In this document: in pieces, positions 55,587 to 64,000 of the stretch
Layout: the number at the start of each line of letters is the position of its first letter
Numbering within the stretch: position 1 is the stretch's first letter
NCBI GenBank assembly: GCA_021234155.1
Contig: JAJEKV010000014.1
Location: forward strand, 8,759,563 to 8,823,562
DNA from: Isoetes taiwanensis
Taxonomy: Eukaryota > Streptophyta > Lycopodiopsida > Isoetales > Isoetaceae
Direction: 5' to 3'
DNA: 64,000 nucleotides
Position numbers and translations under genes: made by a program
Notes under the pieces: generated by a model
Databases searched by the model: none
The model's input: only the letters and a program-made list of their open reading frames with translations
Told to the model about the DNA's origin: nothing

Positions 55587-57957
55587 CTAATCTTTCCGTG
55601 GCCTCCACGGATTTTGAGTCAAATGAGGGTTTTGCTGCACGTACTCTTCACTCTCCCATGTGGCCTCGGAGAGTGATTGACCTTGCCACAAGATCAAGTA
55701 CTCCATAATATCTCTATTGCGCAGCTTCCAAATGCGAGTGTCTAGAATTGCTTCAGGAGTTACCTCAGAGGTAAGGGCTAGGGGTATTGTCGCTGGAGCA
55801 ATTACGTTGTCCGTGGACAATATCGCTTTCTTGAGTTGGCTTACATGGAAGACAGGATGCACTCCTATCCCATCTGGAAGCTCTAACTCATATGCTGTCT
55901 CGTTGATCCTTCTTAACACTTTGAAGGGTCTAGCATATCGGGGGGTCAATGTGGGAATCTTTCCCTTGACTAATGGCTTCAAGGTCCCAACCTTGAGTGC
56001 CGAGGGGTAAACTATTCGTAAGAATGCATACTCACCTTCCTTCAAGGTTACGTTTCTACGATGTTTGTTGGCATTTAACCTAGCTCGATCTTGAGCTCTC
56101 TTTAAGTTTGCCCTACAGTGATATAATATGGCTTGCATATCTTCCAACATATGGATAGCCGCATCAGTTTTCAAGTCTTGGTTAGTCCCAGTATATGATC
56201 TTGAGTTCCTACCCACCATTGCCATAAAGGGGCTCATTTTGGTTCCTGTGTGGTATGCGTTCTTGTAAGCGAACTCCACAAAGGGCAAATATTCCTCCCA
56301 CTTGGACTGTTTTTCAAATTCAAAACTTCTTAACATATCCTCCAGGACCATATTAATTCGTTCTGTTTGTCCATCAGTTTGGGGGTGATTTCCACTACTC
56401 ATACTGAGGCTTACTCCTAGCCCCTTCATGAAATCTTTCCAAAAGTGCCCCGTGAATTTAGAGTCCCGATCGCTTACAATTCTTCGTGGCAGACCAAGCA
56501 TAGGGTATACAACCCGTAGGTACTGCTTGGCCACATCCTGTCCAGTCACATCACCTCGTAGTGCTAAGAACTCTGCATACTTTGTCAGACAATCGACCAT
56601 CACTAGCACTTGGGTGTGTTGTCGATTGGATCGTGGGAGTGCAACTATGAAATCCATACTTATGCATTCCCTTTCCAAATATATAATGGTTATAATAATC
56701 CTGGCATTTTGCCATGATCTGTTTTTACCGCCTGACATACCTGGCACTGTAATACATAAGATTTTACATCTTGTTTCATACCAGGCCAAAAGAATTGTCT
56801 TTTACCCAATTCGTATGTCTTCCACTCCTCCCCGTGCCCTGCTTGTGGGGTATTATGGTATTCATAAAGAATCTCCTTCCTAAGATTCTCTACTAAGAAA
56901 ACATAAATCCGTCCCTTATAGAAACATAAATCGTCATTTCGTGCCCAAAGAGAACCTTCTCTTTTGGAATGAAATGGATCTTGATCCTTCTCATACAAAT
57001 CCCTGATTTGTTGGAAGCGATCCCATTCTAGAGATGTCAATGACAGTAATACCCCACATCAAGTCATTCCATTAATTTTTTTTATTCTGGAAAGTGCATC
57101 TGCAACTGGGTTATCTTTCCCAGGGGTATGCCGAATCTCAAAGTGAAATTCATGTAAGAAATCCAACCAGCGCGCTTGTCTGGGACTTATTTCTGCTTGA
57201 CTTTGCAGAAATTTCAATGGTTTATGATCAGTGAACACAATAAACTTGCGTGGCTCTTTGTTGGTCCCTGACCTTAAGTAATGCCGCCAAGTTTTTAAGG
57301 CATGAACTATGGCCAACAACTCTTGTTCATATGTGGCATAGTTCCTTTATGCCGGATTTAATTTACGACTCTCATAAGCCACAACATGCCCTTGTTGCAT
57401 CAGAACTGCTCCCAGAGCTTGTCCACATGCGTCAGTATAACTTCAAAGGGCAAATTTAAATCTGGAATTTTCAGAATTGGTTCACTTGAAAGTAAATTCT
57501 TGATTCGTTCAAAAGACATCTTTTGCTCCTTCCCCCATACAAAGGGTTGACCTTTCTTAAGTAGGTCTGTAAGGGGGGCAACCACCTTTGAAAACTTTGG
57601 AATGAATTTCCTATAATAAGTGGCTAAGCCTAAGAAACTTCTTATATCGGGAACATCTATAAGTTTTGGCCATTCCCTTATGGCTCGTACTTTGTCCGGA
57701 TCTGGGGTCAAACCCTTTTCCGAGACTATGTGTCCCAGGTATACCACTTGTTGTTTTAGAAATTCACATTTGGAAATTTTGGCATAAAGTTTGTGCTCCC
57801 GGAGCATCATCAACACCTTCCAAGTGCTCCTCTTTACTCCTTGAGTAAATCAGAATATCATCCAGGAATATTGTATAAATTTGTCTAGATACCCCTGAAA
57901 AACAGTGTTCATCAGGCACATAAATGTGGCTGGGGCATTTGTTAATCCAAAGGGCAT
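55587..57957 (-). pseudogene. Gypsy Pol, C-terminal part: end of RT, RNase H, integrase, chromodomain
   Basis: In minus-strand order: RT catalytic block [20 protein letters not shown] (about 57870), KLYAKISKCEFLKQQVVYLG and RSFLGLATYYRKFIPKFSKV (57400-57816). RNase H: KFIVFTDHKPLKFLQSQAEI and HTPGKDNPVADALSRI (57059-57319). Zinc-binding H2C2: EYHNTPQAGHGEEW and QCQVCQAVK (about 56750-56880). Integrase core: SMDFIVALPRSN, IVSDRDSKFTGHFW and HPQTDGQTERIN, with the D, D and E residues present. Then PRYARPFKVL and HPVFHVSQLKKAI. The chromodomain EYLILWQGQSLSEATWESEE ends at 55587. Three or four frame changes break it. The integrase-chromodomain part (55587 to about 56650) is open. Confidence 0.9.
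57953..57957. repeat. Target-site duplication GGCAT, left copy
   Basis: GGCAT here precedes TGTTGCCCC. The same GGCAT at 63521-63525 follows GGGTCAACA. Removing the interval plus one GGCAT restores an uninterrupted RT frame across the join. Confidence 0.92.
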
Positions 57958-58206
57958 TGTTGCCCCTAAAGGGCAACATGGCAACCATATCACACCTAGA
58001 TGCCAACGTTTGCAAAGTCAACTCCCATGGACATCATCAAGTCAAAGCTACATGAAGATTGGAAGACACTTATTTGAAGTTTGGAAGACATCATGCTTAG
58101 AAGTTTGGAAGACCTTCATCACCAAAATAAAAAAAATTGAGAAAAATGGTAGTCAAATGGTTATACAAGTCAAGTCACAAGATACATCACCAAAGTCAAC
58201 CACAAG

Positions 58207-58211
58207 GTACT
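58207..58211. repeat. Target-site duplication GTACT, left copy
   Basis: GTACT precedes the first TGTTGGAAATG and recurs at 61771-61775, directly after TTCTAACA. Confidence 0.92.
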
Positions 58212-58448
58212 TGTTGGAAATGACAAAATTATGTGTCATGTGATATTCTAATCTATGAGAAGCAGTGGCAGTAGATTAGAGTTGTTAAATGGTGTCATGT
58301 TATTCAAAGCTATGCAGTTGAATGGGGGAGACCTATGAGAAGCAGTGGCAGTAGGTCAAAGTCAAAGTCAAAGTCAAAGGTGGCGGGCACACCCTACCCG
58401 GGTGTTGCTGGGCTCGCTAGAAACACGCAGACACCCCCTGCCCGCCAC
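58212..58448 (+). repeat. Copia LTR fragment, unit 1
   Basis: First 237 bp of the 520-bp LTR, containing a tgacaaaattatgtgtca motif, a gtcaaa tandem run (58356-58379) and inverted ggtggcggg / cccgccacc ends. It is cut at 58448 and fused to pol. The same fragment starts units 2-4 (58976, 59743, 60497). Confidence 0.88.
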
Positions 58449-58936
58449 CAATGCATTTTGGTATAGTATTTAATGAAACCAACTTGCAATTGCAGGCTTA
58501 TTGTGATGTTGATTGGGGAGGAGATTTAGATAAACGAAAATCAACTTCAGGGTATGTTGTTTTATTAGGTGGAGCCCCAGTTGCTTGGAAGTGCAAAAAG
58601 CAAAGCAGCATTGCTTTATCTAGTGCTGAAGCTGAGTACAACTCAGCAGCCCTGTTGACTAAGGAACTTATTTGGGAAAGAAGGCTTATGGCAGAATTTG
58701 GATTTGCTCAAAGAGGACCAACAATCATTTATTGTGATAATACTAGCTGTATTGCCATGACAAAAAATCCAGTTTTGCACGAAAGGTCAAAACACATTGA
58801 AATGGAAGTTCATTTTATCAGAGATATGGTCAAAAGAAATCAAGTGCATTTGACCTATGTTAGTACAGCTGATCAAAGAGCAGATATTCTTACAAAGGCT
58901 CTACCTTTATCCAGATTCCAGGAAATAAGGAAATAG
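58449..58936 (+). CDS. Copia RNase H domain fragment, unit 1 (open frame)
   Basis: An open frame of 161 codons (58451-58936) holds most of a copia RNase H: QAYCDVDWGGDLDKRKSTSG, SSIALSSAEAEYNSAA, IIYCDNTSCIAMTKNPVLHE and TYVSTADQRADILTKALPLS. The conserved Asp, Glu and Asp residues of the domain are visible. TAG (58934) ends it, where units 2-4 read TTG and continue LLQCDDREYHMKGECWK. It has no RT or start context of its own and is a gene fragment, not an expressed gene as far as I can see. Confidence 0.75.
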
Positions 58937-59213
58937 TTACAATGTGATGACAGGGAATATCACATGAAGGGGGAATGTTGGAAATGACAAAATTATGTGT
59001 CATGTGATATTCTAATCTATGAGAAGCAGGGCGATGGATTAGAGTTGTTAAATGGTGTCATGTTATTCAAAGCTATGCAGTTGAATGGGGGAGACCTATG
59101 AGAAGCAGTGGCAGTAGGTCAAAGTCAAAGTCAAAGTCAAAGGTGGCGGGCACACCCTACCCGAGTGTTGCTGGGCTCGCTAGAAACACGCAGACACCCC
59201 CTGCCCGCCACCA

Positions 59214-59754
59214 ATGCATTTTGGTATAGTATTTAATGAAACCAACTTGCAATTGCAGGCTTATTGTGATGTTGATTGGGGAGGAGATTTAGATAAACGA
59301 AAATCAACTTCAGGGTATGTTGTTTTATTAGGTGGAGCCCCAGTTGCTTGGAAGTGCAAAAAGCAAAGCAAAGCATTGCTTTATCTAGTCTTTGAAGCCG
59401 AAAGTACAACTCGCAGCCACATTGACTAAGGAACTTATTTGGGAAAGAAGGCTTATGGCGTAATTTGGATTTGCTCAAAGAGGACCAACAATCATTTATT
59501 GTGATAATACTAGCTGTATTGCCATGACAAAAAATCCAGTTTTGCACGAAAGGTCAAAACACATTGAAATGGAAGTTCATTTTATCAGAGATATGGTCAA
59601 AAGAAATCAAGTGCATTTGACCTATGTTAGTACAGCTGATCAAAGAGCAGATATTCTTACAAAGGCTCTACCTTTATCCAGATTCCAGGAAATAAGGAAA
59701 TTGTTACAATGTGATGACAGGGAATATCACATGAAGGGGGAATGTTGGAAATGA
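59214..59754 (+). pseudogene. Copia RNase H fragment, unit 2, frameshifted
   Basis: Same domain as unit 1. The frame breaks where unit 1 has tagtgctgaagctgagt and this unit has tagtctttgaagccgaaag, and resumes at MTKNPVLHERSKHIEMEV (59524) to the natural end GECWK. Confidence 0.7.
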
Positions 59755-59981
59755 CAAAATTATGTGTCATGTGATATTCTAATCTATGAGAAGCAGTGGC
59801 AGTAGATTAGAGTTGTTAAATGGTGTCATGTTATTCAAAGCTATGCAGTTGAATGGGGGAGACCTATGAGAAGCAGTGGCAGTAGGTCAAAGTCAAAGTC
59901 AAAGTCAAAGGTGGCGGGCACACCCTACCCGGGTGTTGCTGGGCTCGCTAGAAACACGCAGACACCCCCTGCCCGCCACCA

Positions 59982-60508
59982 ATGCATTTTGGTATAGTAT
60001 TTAATGAAACCAACTTGCAATTGCAGGCTTATTGTGATGCTGATTGGGGAGGAGATTTAGATAAACGAAAATCAACTTCAGGGTATGTTGTTTTATTCCA
60101 GTTGCTTGGAAGTGCAAAAAGCAAAGCAGCATTGCTTTATCTAGTGCTGAAGCTGAGTACAACTCGTGACCACATTGACTAAGGAACTTATTTGGGAAAG
60201 AAGGCTTATGGCAGAATTTGGATTTGCTCAAAGAGGACCAACAATCATTTATTGTGATAATACTAGTTTGTATTGCCATGACAAAAATCCCGGTTTTGCA
60301 CGAAAGGTCAAAACACATTGAAATGGAAGTTCATTTTATCAGAGATATGGTCAAAAGAAATCAAGTGCATTTGACCTATGTTAGTACAGCTGATCAAAGA
60401 GCAGATATTCTTACAAAGGCTCTACCATTATCCAGATTCCAGGAAATAAGGAAATTGTTACAATGTGATGACAGGGAATATCACATGAAGGGGGAATGTT
60501 GGAAATGA
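59982..60508 (+). pseudogene. Copia RNase H fragment, unit 3, frameshifted
   Basis: YCDADW keeps the family-typical Ala. About ten bases (ggtggagccc) are missing near 60096, and frames break near 60168 and 60266. The C-terminal part from HERSKHIEMEV is open to GECWK. Confidence 0.7.
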
Positions 60509-60735
60509 CAAAATTATGTGTCATGTGATATTCTAATCTATGAGAAGCAAAGCGATGATTAGAGTTGTTAAATGGTGTCATGTTATTCAAAGCTATGCAG
60601 TTGAATGGGGGAGACCTATGAGAAGCAGTGGCAGTAGGTCAAAGTCAAAGTCAAAGTCAAAGGTGGCGGGCACACCCTACCGGGTGTTCGCTGGGCTCGC
60701 TAGAAACACGCAGACACCCCCTGCCCGCCACCAAT

Positions 60736-61262
60736 GCATTTTGGTATAGTATTTAATGAAACCAACTTGCAATTGCAAAGGCTTATTGTGATCTTTGATT
60801 GGGGAGGAGATTTAGATAAACGAAAATCAACCCGTGGTATGTTGTTTTATTCGGTTGCTTGGAAGTGCAAAAAGCAAAGCAAAGATTGCTTTATCTAGTC
60901 TTGAAGCCGAAAGTACAACTCAAAGAGCCTCGTTGACTAAGGAACTTATTTGGGAAAGAAGGCTTATGGCGAGAATTTGGATTTGCTCAAAGAGGACCAA
61001 CAATCATTTATTGTGATAATACTAGTCAGTATTGCCATGACAAAAATCCGTTTTCAACGAAAGGTCAAAACACATTGAAATGGAAGTTCATTTTATCAGA
61101 GATATGGTCAAAAGAAATCAAGTGCATTTGACCTATGTTAGTACAGTGATCAAAGAGCGATATTCTTACAAAGGCTCTACCTTTATCCGATTCCGTGAAA
61201 TAAGGAAATTGTTACAATGTGATGACAGGGAATATCACATGAAGGGGGAATGTTGGAAATGA
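60736..61262 (+). pseudogene. Copia RNase H fragment, unit 4, frameshifted
   Basis: The most damaged unit: changes at gcaaaggcttattgtgatctttg, aacccgtggtatg, attcggttgc and gtacagtgatcaaagagcgat each break the frame. The end, REYHMKGECWK, is intact before the purine tract. Confidence 0.68.
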
Positions 61263-61770
61263 CAAAATTATGTGTCATGTGATATTCTAATCTATGAGAA
61301 GCAGTGGCAGTAGATTAGAGTTGTTAAATGGTGTCATATTATTCAAAGCTATGCAGTTGAATGGGGGAGACCTATGAGAAGCAGTGGCAGTAGGTCAAAG
61401 TCAAAGTCAAAGTCAAAGGTGGCGGGCACACCCTACTAGGGTGTTCTTTGGGCGGGCTAGAAGCTAGAAACACGCAGACACCCCCTGCCCGCCACTTAGG
61501 GTTTTGGGTTGACTGGTCAATGGGTCAAAGTCAACGACAGCTGGAAGATAAGGACAGCAGGGCATCCTATTATTTAGGCAAGTTGAAAAACTTTCTATAT
61601 GAAGGGCATGCACGATTTGACAAGTGGATTTAATAAGAATATAATGGATATGGAGATAAATGAGCTGTGTGCAGATACAGGCGTGGGTATGCAGCTTTAG
61701 GAGCGGGTGGGTTTGAAGGAGACAGAGTCTTGGCATACTTGGGTTCAAACCCCAAGCTCTGATTCTAACA
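61251..61770 (+). repeat. Full-length copia 3' LTR ending the array
   Basis: 520 bp from TGTTGGAAATG to GATTCTAACA. The part missing from the other units runs from about 61497 (ttagggttttggg) to the end. It includes cttgggttcaaaccccaagc followed by tctgattctaaca, which resembles the T-arm and acceptor of initiator tRNA-Met and is expected to pair with the primer-site region. Confidence 0.9.
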
Positions 61771-61775
61771 GTACT

Positions 61776-63520
61776 CTTTTTCAAAGTCAAATTTGGATCT
61801 CACATAGCTAGAACACTTTTGGGTAATGAAGATTGGAAGATTTGAAGACCCCCATGGTGATCTAGAATTTTTGGCCTTAGTTTATTCCCATCCCCACCGT
61901 TCTATACTTTGCTCCATTTTTTTGCCTTGATTCATCATCTCTTTCACCCTTATCTCATATTTCCATCATATCTCCCTTATCTTGCCATAAAGAACATCCC
62001 CATCCCATATTTCCATCACATTTCCTTTTCTCGCCATAAGACCATGACTTTGACCATTTTTTTAAAATACATTTTCCTAGATCAAAATCAAGGCCTAGGG
62101 TTATGTGGTCAAACCATCTCATCTATTTCATTTCCATAACATACTTGGCCTTTACTTTTGAAGGAAAAACCCTACCATGGAATATTAAAATTCTAGGGGT
62201 ATGATTAGGGTATCACTCTAAATCCCTTAAAGATGCTCCATGCCACGTGGCAAAGCCAGATATGCCCCCCAATTCTTGGAAAGCATCTCAAAAAGATTCC
62301 TAAGGTTCCAAAAAAATTCAAAGGTTTGATTTTTTTTGTTAAACCTTTGAAAATTAAATTTTTAAAAGCACGGAATCTCGAAAGATACTCGAAAGATGCT
62401 CGCGAGATTCCCTCAAAAAACCCTAAAAATAGGAAATCCGTTCGAACTGGCCAGATTCCTCCATTACTGCCTTCATTTCCTCTCGAATCCTTGTTTCCCA
62501 CTTCTCAGCTACCCAACAAACCCATAATTAAGGCCTAAGATTCCGGATCCATTCAAAATTGAAATAAATCCCGGGGTGATCAACAGAGAATTTTCGAAGG
62601 CCCAAAAGTGATCAAGGAAGTTTCAAAGCTAGCAAGAAGCAGATCCGAGCATCCCTGAGTTCCTTATGCACTCCCTCAATTGGAAAATTATTCCATTTAG
62701 GAAAATTCTCCATTATTATTTTGACAATATGAAGAGCTGTGTCTAGGAAGTTCTTAATTACTTTTTGATATAGCCCCGTGATGTTTATGACTTGAAATAC
62801 CAATTTTCATTGATTACTTTCTCAAAAGTTCCATCTGATACAATTTCTAGCAATTTTTCCTCATTCAAAAATCCAAAAATCATATTTTCTCGCATATATT
62901 GCTTCACCATCGAGTTGCACTTCATACTCATGATATATAGCACCTGTGTGCTTTGGAAAAACTCAAAAAAACCATTTGAATCCAAAGTTACAAATTTTTG
63001 CGTGCTGTTTACAGTATTCTTGACTGTAAATTGGCAAATCTGCATGCAAATTCTATCTCTGTGTATTCAAATCCAACATTGACTGCATGCCCTCATTCTA
63101 GACCACAATCTGAAACTATTTGCTTTGGAATTTCTCAAAAAACCTTTCAGGAACTCGAGTTACAAATTTTTGAGCTCTGATTTGCAGTCTGACTTGTATT
63201 GACCAAAAATTGACCTGAGTTTGGACTTGAATAGCTCTCAGATCCTAGCTCTGACTTTGTCAAAAATTTCACCATTGCATTCCAACAAGCAACCAGACCA
63301 AGGAAAAAGGTCAAGATCTAACAGCAATAGTTCTTGATCCACTGCTACATAAATCCAGAATTGGGAAGGTATGAGTATTTGATTCTTTTGCATGCCGTGG
63401 CCTGTTTTTTCGTGAAAAGACTGATCACCTTAAGTGATCTGGAGGTCCTAACCCCAACTTGAGCCTAAAGCTTGAGTTGGCTTTTTGAGTTTGACTCTTA
63501 AGCCAGGTTGAGGGTCAACA
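61776..63520. other. Right part of the solo LTR, no gene
   Basis: 1.7 kb of AT-rich sequence with ccatttttttgcc, ttccatcatatctccc runs and long T/A tracts, as in U3/R/U5 of long LTRs. The overlapping open frames on both strands (for example 62205-62538, 62785-63082) have no recognisable domain. Confidence 0.6.
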
Positions 63521-63525
63521 GGCAT

Positions 63526-64000
63526 GACCACAAATTCAAAATACCCTTGGTTGGTTCGAAAGGCCATTTTAGGTTCATCTCCTTCCCTAATGCTAATTTG
63601 GTGATATCCATTTCTTAGGTCGATCTTGGAGAAATATTTTGCCCCCACCAATCGATCCATGATATCATCAATTCTAGGCAGTGGGTAGCGGTCTTTAATG
63701 GTGGCTTTATTCAAAGCCCTATAATCGATATACATGCGCATGTCCCCACCCTTTTTCTTTACAAGGAAGACAGGCGCCCCAAATCTAGGCCTTATGAAAC
63801 CCTTTTGGAGCAATTCTTGAATTTATTTTTTGACCTCTTCTTGCTCCAGGGGGCTAAGTCTATATGGCGCCCTGGCCACTGGCTTAGTTCCTAGTTCCAA
63901 TTCTATCTCGTGGGAGATTTCTCTCCATGGTACTCCTTCTAAGAGTTCTTCTGGGAACACATCCTATATTTATTAACAAACTCTCAAGCTTGTTATCCTT
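63526..64000 (-). pseudogene. Gypsy Pol, N-terminal part of reverse transcriptase (continues off the window)
   Basis: Minus-strand reading: EIELELGTKPVARAPYRLSP (about 63850-63910), one TAA at about 63825 where Gln is usual, then [58 protein letters not shown] and [10 protein letters not shown] up to the insertion point. This is the N-terminal half of the same RT that resumes at 57957. Apart from the stop it is in one frame. Confidence 0.88.

Larger units (their letters stand above)
58212..61770 (+). mobile_element. Rearranged copia element: four tandem LTR-fragment/RNase H units and a full LTR
   Basis: Units begin TGTTGGAAATGAC at 58212, 58976, 59743 and 60497 (764, 767, 754 and 754 bp). 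The final full LTR is at 61251-61770. Each unit is the first about 237 bp of the LTR joined at cccgccac|caatgc to the RNase H end of pol, followed by the purine tract gaaggggga. Gag, protease, integrase, RT and the primer site are absent. The whole set has one pair of GTACT duplications, so it entered as one insertion and was rearranged in place. Confidence 0.9.
57958..63520. mobile_element. Probable solo LTR (about 2.0 kb) inserted in gypsy RT, itself interrupted
   Basis: Ends are TGTTGCCCC and GGGTCAACA, near-perfect 9-bp inverted termini, flanked by GGCAT on both sides. Without the nested copia (58212-61770) and its extra GTACT it is about 2.0 kb. I see no coding capacity, primer site or purine tract, which fits a single long LTR left by recombination. 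A non-autonomous element cannot be excluded. The first 21 bases form a hairpin (tgttgccc / gggcaaca). Orientation of the parent element is unknown. Confidence 0.75.
54703..64000 (-). mobile_element. Second chromovirus-type Ty3/gypsy element, minus strand, open at the window edge
   Basis: Read from right to left it carries RT (split), RNase H, integrase and an intact-looking chromodomain, then a 3' UTR, a purine tract (gaaagagggagg on the minus strand, 55352-55368) and an LTR starting TGTTATGAACATG at 55351. The left LTR edge is tentative: tgttgaatcc at 54703 would end the LTR in AACA. The 5' half lies beyond 64000. Pol is interrupted at 57957/63521 by another element. Confidence 0.85.

Noticed and set aside
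58356-58379. Short (GTCAAA)n run and evenly spaced repeats resembling a CRISPR-like array
   Set aside because: It is a microsatellite within a copia LTR, and the larger 760-bp units are explained as LTR/RNase H duplications.
61735-61770. tRNA-Met-like T-arm (gggttcaaaccc) and acceptor-like end
   Set aside because: Only the 3' part of a tRNA is present, and it is the normal end of a copia LTR that pairs with its primer-site region; not a tRNA gene.
62205-63082. Overlapping 86-101-codon frames on both strands
   Set aside because: No domains, mutually overlapping, AT-rich codons; best explained as non-coding LTR sequence.

Overview
The window is eukaryotic, repeat-rich nuclear DNA from a plant. 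It holds chromodomain-bearing Ty3/gypsy elements, Ty1/copia elements with initiator-tRNA-Met-type primer sites, plant-type LINE fragments with zf-RVT domains, a Helitron helicase fragment, and GT-AG bounded exon-like pieces. The mix, including a transposase-like family I associate with non-seed plants, fits a large-genome fern, lycophyte or similar plant, but nothing here fixes the species. Almost every coding region is broken. The one host-type gene with a recognisable product is a protein kinase, present twice and interrupted in both copies by the same stop.

Layout: (1) 1-2.8 kb: an ORF1-only LINE-like element, then the N-terminal piece of a transposase-like gene. (2) 2845-15677: a 12.8-kb chromovirus-like gypsy element with two 1.63-kb LTRs, a perfect 5-bp target-site duplication (TAAAA), a primer-binding site and a polypurine tract. 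Between primer site and gag it carries about 4 kb of extra coding-like sequence. The first part of that is a broken histone H3-like reading frame: an H3-type N-terminus at 5059 and an H3 histone-fold C-terminus ending at 6127. This is the most unusual thing in the window. (3) 15.7-31.6 kb: the C-terminal piece of the transposase-like gene, a LINE fragment, a complete-length copia element, a Helitron helicase fragment, a hairpin-bearing 473-bp tandem repeat split by a 2-kb LINE, and the kinase with its tandemly repeated 3' end. (4) 31.6-51.2 kb: a second copy of about 11.85-31.6 kb, in the same order and orientation. Its junction joins kinase 3' sequence directly to gypsy integrase sequence, so this is a roughly 19.6-kb direct tandem duplication, real or an assembly product. 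(5) 51.2-54.6 kb: unique sequence with small unassigned exons, short tandem repeats, a MITE-like element and a SINE/LINE-like tail. (6) 54.7-64.0 kb: a second chromovirus on the minus strand, running off the window. Its reverse transcriptase is split by a 2-kb probable solo LTR (TSD GGCAT). That is split in turn by a copia derivative (TSD GTACT) made of four tandem LTR-fragment/RNase H units plus one full LTR.

The duplicated copies let one see how the sequence was damaged. Some stretches match perfectly between copies (for example 16.45-17.3 kb). Others differ mainly at and next to CAG/CTG trinucleotides, by small garbled indels. This looks like consensus error at methylated CHG sites rather than mutation, so many frameshifts in the transposons should not be read as true decay. 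I call most of these coding regions pseudogenes as the sequence stands and flag this doubt.
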